In this document: positions 1 to 5,621 of the stretch, one piece after another
Numbering within the stretch: position 1 is the first letter of the stretch
Layout: every line of letters starts with the position of its first letter
Source of the DNA: Bacteriovoracaceae bacterium
GTDB lineage: Bacteria; Bdellovibrionota; UBA1018
NCBI GenBank assembly: GCA_023250795.1
Contig: JAHFAB010000074.1
Coordinates: forward strand, 1 to 7,889
Direction: 5' to 3'
DNA: 7,889 nt
Made by a program: the position numbers and the translations under genes
Notes under the pieces: generated by a model
Database searches by the model: none
The model's input: only the letters and a program-made list of their open reading frames with translations
What the model was told of the DNA's origin: nothing

Positions 1-401
1 TTAAACTTTAAAACTTCTGATGATTTTTTTAATCTTACAGTCGGTAAAACAAGAGACAATATACTCAAGTGAGAGTTGATATCAACTTCAGTTGTAACAG
101 ACACTAATGAGCCAACCTCAGTGAACTCTTTTCTAATTTGGTTGCTCTTATATTCTGTTGGATTGTATGAATGATGTTCACCATGCAATTCAGTGACTAG
201 TTTTTCTTCTATTTTACTTTCATCGCGGTCATTGGGATCTGACTTTGACCCTCTGGAAGCTGTATATTCAATTGTTCTTCTTAATAAGTTTGTGCCTTCT
301 GGAGGATTATCGGTACATAGAAAGTGGTTTGCAATGATATGCTTCTCATTAGCTGAAGAAAACTGAGAGACCAGAACTAACAAAGAAATAAAATATTTCA
401 T
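1..401 (-). CDS. Secreted protein of unknown function, 3'-truncated by the window edge
   Basis: An open frame runs leftward from ATG at 401-399 for 133 codons to the window edge without a stop, so the C-terminus is missing. The N-terminus, MKYFISLLVLVSQFSSA, is a typical Sec signal peptide: one Lys, a hydrophobic core, and likely cleavage after SSA. The mature part is hydrophilic and charged, with one cysteine (in FLCTDN) and the segments PPEGTNLLRR and NQIRKEFTEVGSL. The start is well supported by GGAGG at 413-409, seven bases upstream. I recognise no family. It is divergent from the other secreted-protein gene at 575. By hand count 136 of 401 bases are G or C (about 34%), lower than in the glycosyltransferase lines I sampled. 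Location is inferred to be periplasm, outer membrane or outside the cell. Confidence 0.8.
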   Translation of the reverse strand, partial: MKYFISLLVLVSQFSSANEKHIIANHFLCTDNPPEGTNLLRRTIEYTASRGSKSDPNDRDESKIEEKLVTELHGEHHSYNPTEYKSNQIRKEFTEVGSLVSVTTEVDINSHLSILSLVLPTVRLKKSSEVLKF

Positions 402-408
402 AAAAAAT

Positions 409-413
409 CCTCC
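409..413 (-). promoter_or_regulatory. Ribosome-binding site fixing the start at 401
   Basis: On the minus strand GGAGG stands seven bases before ATG. It lies in a 12-base string, TGGAGGATTTTT (414-403), that recurs exactly before the divergent gene (559-570). Confidence 0.8.
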
Positions 414-421
414 AGACGCAG

Positions 422-450
422 CATTAATGCAATATGTCTATGTGAGTCAA
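422..450 (-). promoter_or_regulatory. Candidate sigma-70-type promoter for the leftward secreted-protein gene
   Basis: On the minus strand TTGACT (450-445) is followed after 17 bases by TTAATG (427-422). The -35 is one base from consensus; the -10 is weak. It sits 21 bases upstream of the start codon, leaving room for the ribosome-binding site. Confidence 0.4.
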
Positions 451-473
451 GTTTTATTCGGTGCAATAATAAA

Positions 474-489
474 ACCAGAAAACTCTGGT
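474..489. repeat. Small inverted repeat between the divergent secreted-protein genes
   Basis: ACCAGA and TCTGGT form a perfect 6-base dyad around AAAC. It lies between the two candidate -35 boxes (445-450 and 504-509), where a shared regulator could bind. It has no T-run on either side, so it is unlikely to be a terminator. A dyad of this length can occur by chance. Confidence 0.35.
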
Positions 490-503
490 ATGTTTAGGGG
501 GTA

Positions 504-530
504 TTGACATATGGCATTGTATAGTAATAA
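504..530 (+). promoter_or_regulatory. Candidate promoter for the rightward secreted-protein gene
   Basis: A perfect TTGACA -35 lies at 504-509. The following bases are AT-rich but contain no good -10 at 17 bases; the nearest candidate is TAATAA at 525-530 with a short 15-base spacer. The -35 is convincing and the -10 is not. Transcription from here would give a leader of roughly 35-40 bases before ATG 575. Confidence 0.4.
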
Positions 531-559
531 AGCACCTCCTAGTGGTTTTCTATTTTTTT

Positions 560-564
560 GGAGG
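560..564 (+). promoter_or_regulatory. Ribosome-binding site deciding the start at 575
   Basis: GGAGG lies about ten bases before ATG 575. It rules against the longer frame from GTG 542, which would run through this site and put unhelpful residues ahead of a good signal peptide. Confidence 0.8.
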
Positions 565-574
565 ATTTTTATCT

Positions 575-1456
575 ATGCGTGTTTTTATTTTTTCGGTTTT
601 AGCCTTTGTGTTCCAACTGAGTGAGAGTGATGCAGCTCTCACATCTCGTTACAATTGTGTCGTGGATTCTGGGTCCTCGTCGTTTAAGAGGGGTACGGAG
701 TTTGTCTTCAGAGTTCAGCGTCCGTTCCAATCGAAAGAGGGTTTAGGCTTAAGCGTTTATAGGAGGACTGCCTGGCTTGTCAAAAAGTCTAACCAAAAAT
801 ACTTCAAGGGCACAGGTTTACTCGATAATAGTGAAGGAGAAGTGACTTTCTATCCCCCTTCAGATGGAAAATCTGGCACTCTTCTTCCCGGAAAAAGCAA
901 GTCGCACCTAGTGTTTGACGGAAAAGAGAAAAATCTAGTACTGACATTTGGTACAACTCTTAAAAATGAGGTGCTTTCATGTCGCTTTGACAAGGAAACG
1001 GGCGAGCCAGAAACACTCAGTAGAACAGCCCTCAAGTTAATGGACATTGGAGGCGTCGCGGAGGTTGCTAACGGTGATTGGGATTTAGACAAGAAGTCAG
1101 TAGTAGGTCATAGAGAAGTGAGAGAAATCGCTAATAAAGAGTTGAAAGAAATCAGAGGGGATGAAGATCTGGATGAGGAAGGCAACCCCGGTTGTAGCTA
1201 TGCCTTACTGACGGATACAAGTGATGTTCTGGCTTCGATTGCAGGAACTTACAAGGGTAAAGTAGGTAAAAAGGGCTTGGCTGTTGGAGGAGACAAGAAA
1301 ACTGCTCAAGCGCTCCGTGCGCTGAGTAATGAACACAAGATTTTGGCAATGTATGCCATTGTTTCAGACAATGATATCAGCTGTAGCACTAATCATGTGC
1401 GGGTTTTTGCAGAAGATGGGTATCTCTTGGAGATTAATAACGACTGGGGCGATTAG
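575..1456 (+). CDS. Secreted protein of unknown function (293 aa)
   Basis: Residues 1-21 (MRVFIFSVLAFVFQLSESDAA) form a Sec signal peptide with probable cleavage near SDA/A. The mature protein of about 273 residues has no further membrane segment. The first half (about 22-140) looks beta-rich, with alternating polar and hydrophobic stretches. The second half has a charged, probably helical region near 175-200, then a segment rich in small residues (about 220-250). There are four cysteines, at 28, 136, 207 and 270. C28 and C136 bracket the first half and C207 and C270 lie in the second, so two intradomain disulfides in an oxidising compartment are plausible. I recognise no family and see no catalytic motif. 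The gene is divergent from the leftward secreted-protein gene, with which I see no clear residue-level similarity. Its TAG stop interlocks with the TAA of the convergent GT gene. Confidence 0.85.
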   Translation: MRVFIFSVLAFVFQLSESDAALTSRYNCVVDSGSSSFKRGTEFVFRVQRPFQSKEGLGLSVYRRTAWLVKKSNQKYFKGTGLLDNSEGEVTFYPPSDGKSGTLLPGKSKSHLVFDGKEKNLVLTFGTTLKNEVLSCRFDKETGEPETLSRTALKLMDIGGVAEVANGDWDLDKKSVVGHREVREIANKELKEIRGDEDLDEEGNPGCSYALLTDTSDVLASIAGTYKGKVGKKGLAVGGDKKTAQALRALSNEHKILAMYAIVSDNDISCSTNHVRVFAEDGYLLEINNDWGD

Positions 1457-2613
1457 CAGCTGTCCCCAAGCACATCATCCATCTTTTCGCGCGAAGCACG
1501 CCAGTCATAGAGTTTTTTTACGGTCTCAAAAGCTTGAGTACCCATTTTTTCTCTGAGCGCGGTTGTTTTGAAAAGTTCTTCTATTTTACGAGCAAAATCT
1601 TCACCCGTATCGGCTAGAAAAATATCCACCCTGTCTTTTACGTCTAGCCCTTCTGCTCCTTTATGTGTCGATACTATGGCACGGCCTGCGGCCATTGCTT
1701 CTAAGATTTTGAGACGAGTGCCACTTCCAGAGAGAATGGGAACAAAGACTGCTGCTGAGTTTTTGAGATAGGGCAAAACAGATTCTGGATTGGCAATGAC
1801 CTTAATTCCGTTCTCTTCGAGGAGTTTTTTTAGCTCCTGAGACGGGTTGGATCCAGCGACGACGATTGGGGGACGGTTGTCCCCCTTAATTTCCGGTAAG
1901 ACTTCTTTCACAAACCAACGCAATCCTTCATCATTTGGAAAGTAGTCCAGCGTGCCCACAAAAAACAGCGTTTTTCCAGCGTGAGAGCGTGTCTCCGAGT
2001 AAACATCGCAGTCAATGAGATTCGGGATCATTTTTATTTCCGCCTGCGGAGCTAATTTCTGGAGTTTGAGAACATCGACTGCAGAGGTCGCAACGACTAT
2101 GTCAGCGAGCTTGCACAATCGAACTTCTTCATAAAGTGCCTGCAATGCTAAGGGCAGTTTGTGCCAGTTTCTCCAGGACATGAGAGCCCCTTGGATGAGT
2201 ACATCGCTTTCTACGTTATGGTCATCCAAAATGGTTTTGTAACCAAGCGTTCGGGCTAATGGAATGTATTGAGCCATGAGCATTCTGTCAATCCAAAGTA
2301 AAACAACGGTCTCCTTGTTCTTCGGTGCGCGCTCACGGAGTGCTTCTGCCATTTCTACACTCCACCCGTTCATAAAATAAGGACGAAGAGGTGAGAAAAG
2401 TCGTCTGAGAAATGGACTCCTTTTTTTTGGAATCAGGGTAATAGAAATATCTAGAGTAGAGTGGGCTTGCGATGGCGTCTGTCCAAAACAGAGGATTTCT
2501 ACAGATGATTTTTCTTTGAGTAAATGAATGAGGTTCGAGTTTCGAATCTTTGCCCCTCCAGAGGTGGGATAGGGAAGGTCGTGTGTGAGAAAAACAGTGT
2601 GAAAATGTTTCAT
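1453..2613 (-). CDS. Glycosyltransferase, GT4-like, GT-B fold (386 aa)
   Basis: Predicted to transfer a sugar from a nucleotide-sugar donor to a growing surface glycan at the cytoplasmic face of the inner membrane. The N-terminal acceptor domain opens with FLTHDLPYPTSGGAKIR (8-24), the glycine-rich loop seen in GT4 enzymes, and contains DDHNVE (130-135). The C-terminal donor domain begins at FFVGTLDYFPN (217-227) and carries VPILSGSGTRLKILEAMAAG (291-310). There the second Glu of the usual E-x7-E pair is E305 and the first position is taken by the GSGTR loop, as in many members. The length is full for the family. The layout resembles the sugar transferases associated with PEP-CTERM/EpsH exopolysaccharide systems, but donor and linkage cannot be read from sequence. 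The start ATG overlaps the upstream GT stop as ATGA, suggesting translational coupling. The 3' end overlaps the convergent gene's stop by four bases, leaving no room for its own terminator. Confidence 0.92.
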   Translation of the reverse strand: MKHFHTVFLTHDLPYPTSGGAKIRNSNLIHLLKEKSSVEILCFGQTPSQAHSTLDISITLIPKKRSPFLRRLFSPLRPYFMNGWSVEMAEALRERAPKNKETVVLLWIDRMLMAQYIPLARTLGYKTILDDHNVESDVLIQGALMSWRNWHKLPLALQALYEEVRLCKLADIVVATSAVDVLKLQKLAPQAEIKMIPNLIDCDVYSETRSHAGKTLFFVGTLDYFPNDEGLRWFVKEVLPEIKGDNRPPIVVAGSNPSQELKKLLEENGIKVIANPESVLPYLKNSAAVFVPILSGSGTRLKILEAMAAGRAIVSTHKGAEGLDVKDRVDIFLADTGEDFARKIEELFKTTALREKMGTQAFETVKKLYDWRASREKMDDVLGDSC

Positions 2614-3773
2614 AGTTTGAGATGATCCAGATAGGCTTGGGCGATCTTTGCCCAGGCAAAATTTCCCTGATAATACTGGGCTCCTTTCTCGCTCATTTTA
2701 TTTGAAAACTTTGGATTTTCTAAGATTTCGAGGGCTTTTTGCGCATAAAGCCTTGGGTTAGTTGCCGTGATAAAACTGAAATCTTCCCAAGGAATGCTCG
2801 GGTTGGTGAGATATCCTTGAGTCGTGAGAACAGATTTTTCATGTTCAAGCGAGGCCATAAAACTCGTTCTTCGTGTAGACACACCATCTAAGTAAGGCGC
2901 CAAAACAAGATCTGCTCGTAAAAGCCAAGCAGAGGCCTCTTCTTCCGTCACGTATCCAACGGATGAAACAGAGGGCTTGAGATGAGGAAACTGCGTGCGT
3001 AAGAGTTCTTCCTGAACTTTTTTATCTGGGATGCCCACAAAAACCAGTTTAGCTTTCATTTTTTTCAGTACTTCCTCTAATGCTGCAAAGGCAAAATGAA
3101 TTAAATTTGTCGGATGGGCTCCTCCAAAGTGGAGTAGTACACGTGTCTCCGGAGGGATTTCTTGACCTACTGATATGTCCGCCGATAAGAGTTGAGCCGT
3201 TTTCTGTATATTTGCTCCCACCGGAATCCACGTGTATTTATGCTTCCCCCATTTTTTAAACCTTAAAAAAGGAGCCTCGTACGTAAAAGCAACTTTTGTG
3301 GAGACAAAGGTGAGACATAAATACTGTAGCCACTGAGGGAATCCCAATAAAACTCCAGCAGGGCTCAGTTCAACCGGATAATGAAGTTCATGAGTCATGA
3401 GTAAGATTGGAATTCTAAAACAAACTCTTAATATCAAAATCCAAAGAGGCAATAATAAATGAATCCCCCTCTTCGGTGCAAAAAGATAGGGCGTGTATTG
3501 TATGACTAAGGCCTGGGGGTCAAATTTTTTCAGTTCTTGGAAAAATTTTATAAATCCGGAAATCCCCAGGGGTCGATCCAAGAAATGGAAATGAGACGAA
3601 AATTCTTTTGATTTTTTTGGATTTTTTTGAAAAGTCCAAACCTCTAAAACATGCCCTGCTTTAACTAGTTCTTCACAGACATGTGCAGTGTAGTCTCCCA
3701 CCCCGCAGTGATCGGGTGGAAAGGTGGGGCTTAAGAAGGCGATTTTTTGAGAACTTTGCACCTGATCTTTCAT
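2610..3773 (-). CDS. Glycosyltransferase, GT4-like (387 aa)
   Basis: A GT-B enzyme probably acting in the same glycan pathway as its downstream partner. Numbering from the start chosen here, the N-domain carries IAFLSPTFPPDHCGVGDYT (11-29), THELH (127-131) and a hydrophobic stretch near 103-126 that may touch the membrane. The C-domain has IPVGANI (183-189), HFGGAHPTN (215-223) and LAPYLDGVSTRRTSF (291-305), a GVSTRR loop where other GT4 enzymes have E-x7-E. ATG 3773 is preferred because GAGAG lies just upstream, although only four bases away, and because the first beta strand follows soon after. In-frame ATGs at 3800 and 3818 (387 plus 6 or 15 more residues) remain possible, but 3818 has no ribosome-binding site and abuts a dyad. 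The stop overlaps the next gene as ATGA. A tandem repeat at 3610-3629 falls near residues 48-55. Confidence 0.88.
   Translation of the reverse strand: MKDQVQSSQKIAFLSPTFPPDHCGVGDYTAHVCEELVKAGHVLEVWTFQKNPKKSKEFSSHFHFLDRPLGISGFIKFFQELKKFDPQALVIQYTPYLFAPKRGIHLLLPLWILILRVCFRIPILLMTHELHYPVELSPAGVLLGFPQWLQYLCLTFVSTKVAFTYEAPFLRFKKWGKHKYTWIPVGANIQKTAQLLSADISVGQEIPPETRVLLHFGGAHPTNLIHFAFAALEEVLKKMKAKLVFVGIPDKKVQEELLRTQFPHLKPSVSSVGYVTEEEASAWLLRADLVLAPYLDGVSTRRTSFMASLEHEKSVLTTQGYLTNPSIPWEDFSFITATNPRLYAQKALEILENPKFSNKMSEKGAQYYQGNFAWAKIAQAYLDHLKL
3610..3629. repeat. Tandem 10-base repeat with two T7 runs inside a GT gene
   Basis: GATTTTTTTG occurs twice without a gap (3610-3619 and 3620-3629). On the coding strand this gives two A7 runs encoding a Lys/Pro/Asn-rich stretch (QKNPKKSK) in the minus-strand GT. 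The unit is not a multiple of three, so gain or loss of one copy would shift the frame. Losing one copy brings TAA at 3550-3548 into frame. Confidence 0.8.
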
Positions 3774-3819
3774 GGAACTCTCATTGTCTTGCTGATGCAT
3801 GTATTTTGCAACTCTCATA

Positions 3820-3835
3820 GTAACCGATGGGTTAC
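3820..3835. promoter_or_regulatory. Perfect dyad, operator-like, in the divergent control region
   Basis: GTAACC-GATG-GGTTAC is a perfect 6-base inverted repeat around four bases. It has no T-run, so it is not a terminator. It ends one base before the most upstream possible GT start on the minus strand (3818). It shares the ACC...GGT core with the dyad at 3863-3885, which suggests, without proving, that one protein could bind both. Confidence 0.4.
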
Positions 3836-3856
3836 AAATATTTAATGCATAATGTC

Positions 3857-3886
3857 TTGCTTTTATTCACCCAATAGGTGTATAAT
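3857..3886 (+). promoter_or_regulatory. Promoter of the toxin-antitoxin operon
   Basis: A perfect TATAAT lies at 3881-3886. The best -35 is TTGCTT at 3857-3862 with an 18-base spacer, which is weak. The -10 ends only eight bases before ATG 3895, so the transcript should start within about three bases of the start codon, giving a leaderless or nearly leaderless mRNA. No ribosome-binding sequence precedes the ATG, which agrees. This may also be the main promoter for the GT and MgtC genes downstream. Confidence 0.65.
3863..3885. promoter_or_regulatory. Probable autoregulatory operator over the -10 box
   Basis: TTATTCACC (3863-3871) and GGTGTATAA (3877-3885) pair at 8 of 9 positions around five bases. 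The right arm covers most of TATAAT, the usual place for a toxin-antitoxin operator. The XRE antitoxin encoded downstream is the natural candidate to bind here and repress. Some of the pairing is AT-rich and could be fortuitous; the CACC/GGTG core is the strongest part. Confidence 0.5.
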
Positions 3887-3894
3887 CAGCGAAG

Positions 3895-4176
3895 ATGATA
3901 AATCGAGTATTGCTGAGTAAATTTGTAAAAAAGCAGTTAAAAAAATTACCTTATCATATTGTTGAAAACTTGGAAGCTTGGGTTGATGACGTAGAAGAGA
4001 GAGGTTTGGAAGAGGTAAAGAAAATACCAGGTTATCACGACGAACCTCTTCATGGAGCTCGTCGAGGTCAAAGATCGATACGGTTAAGCCGTGGATATCG
4101 AGCTATCTATTTTATCACTGATGATGGTGAAATTGAGTTTATTGCTGTGATGGAGGTTTCAAAACATGAATATTAG
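3895..4176 (+). CDS. RelE/HigB-type toxin of a type II toxin-antitoxin system (93 aa)
   Basis: Small basic protein of full length for the RelE/ParE superfamily, whose RelE and HigB branches cut mRNA on the ribosome. It begins INRVLLSKFVKKQLKKLP (2-19), the usual first strand and basic helix. It continues with KIPGYHDEPLHG (43-54), then GQRSIRLSRGYRAIY (58-72), where the conserved Arg residues of the catalytic or RNA-contact strands lie. It ends VSKHEY (88-93), the typical C-terminal V-x-K-H-x-Y. Ribonuclease activity is inferred from family membership and was not checked residue by residue. Toxin-before-antitoxin order is HigBA-like. The ATG has no ribosome-binding site but lies eight bases after a perfect -10, so translation may be leaderless. 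By hand count 103 of 282 bases are G or C (about 37%). The gene overlaps the antitoxin by 11 bases. Confidence 0.9.
   Translation: MINRVLLSKFVKKQLKKLPYHIVENLEAWVDDVEERGLEEVKKIPGYHDEPLHGARRGQRSIRLSRGYRAIYFITDDGEIEFIAVMEVSKHEY
4152..4156 (+). promoter_or_regulatory. Antitoxin ribosome-binding site inside the toxin gene
   Basis: GGAGG lies nine bases before ATG 4166, within the toxin's last codons. Unlike the toxin, the antitoxin has a strong site. This could favour antitoxin over toxin from the same mRNA. Confidence 0.75.
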
Positions 4177-4483
4177 AAAAAAAAGTGAAACAATAAAATA
4201 TCTAGAAGAAATTACTGGTAGGCCACTTACTTTGGGTGGGCTCCTGGAATCCATCCGTCTAGGTGAGGAAATGTCACAAATCGTTTTTGCTAAGAAATTG
4301 GGGATATCTGCCTCTCATCTATGTGACATTGAAAAGGGGCGAAAAGTAATTAGTCCCGCGCGGGCAGCACGATTTGCAAAAGTTCTGGGCAGATCCCCTC
4401 AGCAATTTGTGAGACTATCATTGCAAGAGCTTGTTGATGAAGCAGTTCTCAAGATGAAAGTGTCTGTTGTTGCTATTCGATGA
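4166..4483 (+). CDS. XRE-family helix-turn-helix antitoxin, HigA-like (105 aa)
   Basis: The partner that should neutralise the upstream RelE/HigB-type toxin and repress the operon. A lambda-repressor-type HTH occupies about residues 27-82: SIRLGEEMSQIVFAKKLG forms the first helices, ISASHLCDIEKGRK (47-60) covers the turn and recognition helix, and SPARAARFAKVLGRSPQQF closes the fold. The N-terminal 26 residues and the tail (SLQELVDEAVLKMKVSVV) lie outside the HTH; one of them probably contacts the toxin, though which cannot be seen. Translation starts from a good GGAGG inside the toxin gene, with an 11-base overlap, so synthesis of the two is coupled. Likely binding sites are the dyads at 3863-3885 and perhaps 3820-3835. 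The next GT frame opens seven bases after its TGA, so the antitoxin may in effect regulate glycan genes too. Confidence 0.9.
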   Translation: MNIRKKSETIKYLEEITGRPLTLGGLLESIRLGEEMSQIVFAKKLGISASHLCDIEKGRKVISPARAARFAKVLGRSPQQFVRLSLQELVDEAVLKMKVSVVAIR

Positions 4484-4490
4484 CTGAAAG

Positions 4491-5621
4491 TTGTTCAAAG
4501 CAGTGTATGATCAACACAAAGGGGAAACGTGGACATTGGAAAAACCTAAAATCCTAGCTTTTGCAACTCAGGGAGCAGGCCGAGACGATGAGACCAGGTT
4601 GAGGGCCTTGTTAGGCAACTTTCAAGCTGAGTTTTATCCCTTTCAACAATCTGAGAAAATAAAAAGTGGGTTAGGTCTGTATCGCCGTATCAAAGCTCTG
4701 AAGCCAGATCTCGTTGTGATGGAGGGGACAGGAATTGCAGGCGGAACCGCTGTTATATTGAACTCTGTGCTGAGAAACATTCCCTATGTCCTCAGTAGTG
4801 GAGACGCGATCGGTCCCTTTATTGCTGCGCAATATCCGCTTCTGGGTCCATTTTTTAAGCTTTATGAAAAAATTTTGACGCGATGCGCTTCTGGCTTTAT
4901 CGGTTGGACACCCTATCTTTCGGGAAGGGCAATCACGTTCGGGTGTAAAAAAGTCATGACAGCATCAGGTTGGGCTCCCCAAATTCTTTCACTGGAGGAT
5001 CTCAAAAGTCACCGGGAGAAAACTCGAAAAGCACTTGGGATTTCTGAGAACGACATCGTCGTGGGAATTGTGGGTTCATTGGCTTGGAACTCACGCGTAG
5101 GGTATTGCTATGGGTATGAACTCGTGAGGGCCTACCCAAAAAGGCAAGATCTGAAAATTCTCATTGTGGGGGAGGGGAGTGGGAGGGCTCACCTTGAAAA
5201 ATTAGCGGGGAACTCTCAGAATATTATTTTTACGGGGAAAGTTCCCAGAGAGAACGTGCCCCATTACCTAGCTGCTATGGATGTCGCCAGTCTTCCTCAA
5301 AGCGTGGACCAGGTTGGTAGTTTTCGTTACAGCACTAAACTCACAGAATACATGGCGGTTGCACTTCCCATGATTATCGGGCAAGTGCCGATGTCTTATG
5401 ACCTTTTCGGAAACATCCCAGGAGATTGGATGTGGAGGATGCCTGGGGATTCTCCTTGGTCAGAGACTTATATTCAGGCTTTAAGAAAATTACTCGAAAG
5501 CTTGAATAAAGCTGAAATCCAGAAAAAACAAGTACCACGATCGTTACCTGAGTTTGAAAAAGAATTTCAAGTTCGAAGAGTGACGGAGTTTATACAAGAT
5601 TTATATAAAGGAATGAACTAA
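4491..5621 (+). CDS. Glycosyltransferase-like protein, GT-B/GT4-like, non-ATG start (up to 376 aa)
   Basis: Numbered from TTG 4491. The first strand and loop are KPKILAFATQGAGRDDETRL (18-37), followed by DLVVMEGTGIAGG (73-85) and PYVLSSGDAIGPF (98-110). The donor domain begins IVVGIVGSLAWNSRVGYCYG (189-208), continues LKILIVGEGSGR (221-232), IFTGKVPRENVPHYLAAMD (246-264) and SVDQVGSFRYSTKLTEYMAV (271-290). The last is in the place of the donor-binding E-x7-E region but differs from it; TEYMA is the only close echo. The fold is clearly GT-B, but substrate and activity cannot be assigned. No ATG start exists. I give the longest frame because it keeps operon-like spacing after the antitoxin. GTG 4503 and TTG 4536 are alternatives, and TTG 4536 has the best ribosome-binding sequence (AAGGGGA at 4519-4525) and would yield 361 residues starting just before the conserved core. 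The stop directly abuts the next start. Confidence 0.82.
   Translation: MFKAVYDQHKGETWTLEKPKILAFATQGAGRDDETRLRALLGNFQAEFYPFQQSEKIKSGLGLYRRIKALKPDLVVMEGTGIAGGTAVILNSVLRNIPYVLSSGDAIGPFIAAQYPLLGPFFKLYEKILTRCASGFIGWTPYLSGRAITFGCKKVMTASGWAPQILSLEDLKSHREKTRKALGISENDIVVGIVGSLAWNSRVGYCYGYELVRAYPKRQDLKILIVGEGSGRAHLEKLAGNSQNIIFTGKVPRENVPHYLAAMDVASLPQSVDQVGSFRYSTKLTEYMAVALPMIIGQVPMSYDLFGNIPGDWMWRMPGDSPWSETYIQALRKLLESLNKAEIQKKQVPRSLPEFEKEFQVRRVTEFIQDLYKGMN

Noticed and set aside
542..574. Upstream GTG extension of the 293-residue secreted protein (11 more residues)
   Set aside because: It would place a strong GGAGG inside the coding region and a glycine-rich, uncharged stretch before a good signal peptide; ATG 575 is well spaced from that site.
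850..1349. Open frames on the minus strand across the secreted-protein gene
   Set aside because: They lack ribosome-binding sites and have low-quality compositions; they are reverse-strand shadows of the 575-1456 gene.
3846..3874. Minus-strand promoter TTGGGT-N17-TATGCA for the leftward GT arm
   Set aside because: Both boxes match consensus at only three of six positions. A promoter must be near, but this one is not convincing enough to list.
4480..4557. A 25-codon ORF starting at ATG 4480 over the antitoxin/GT junction
   Set aside because: It overlaps two well-supported frames and encodes no recognisable peptide; its ATG lies in the antitoxin's final codons.
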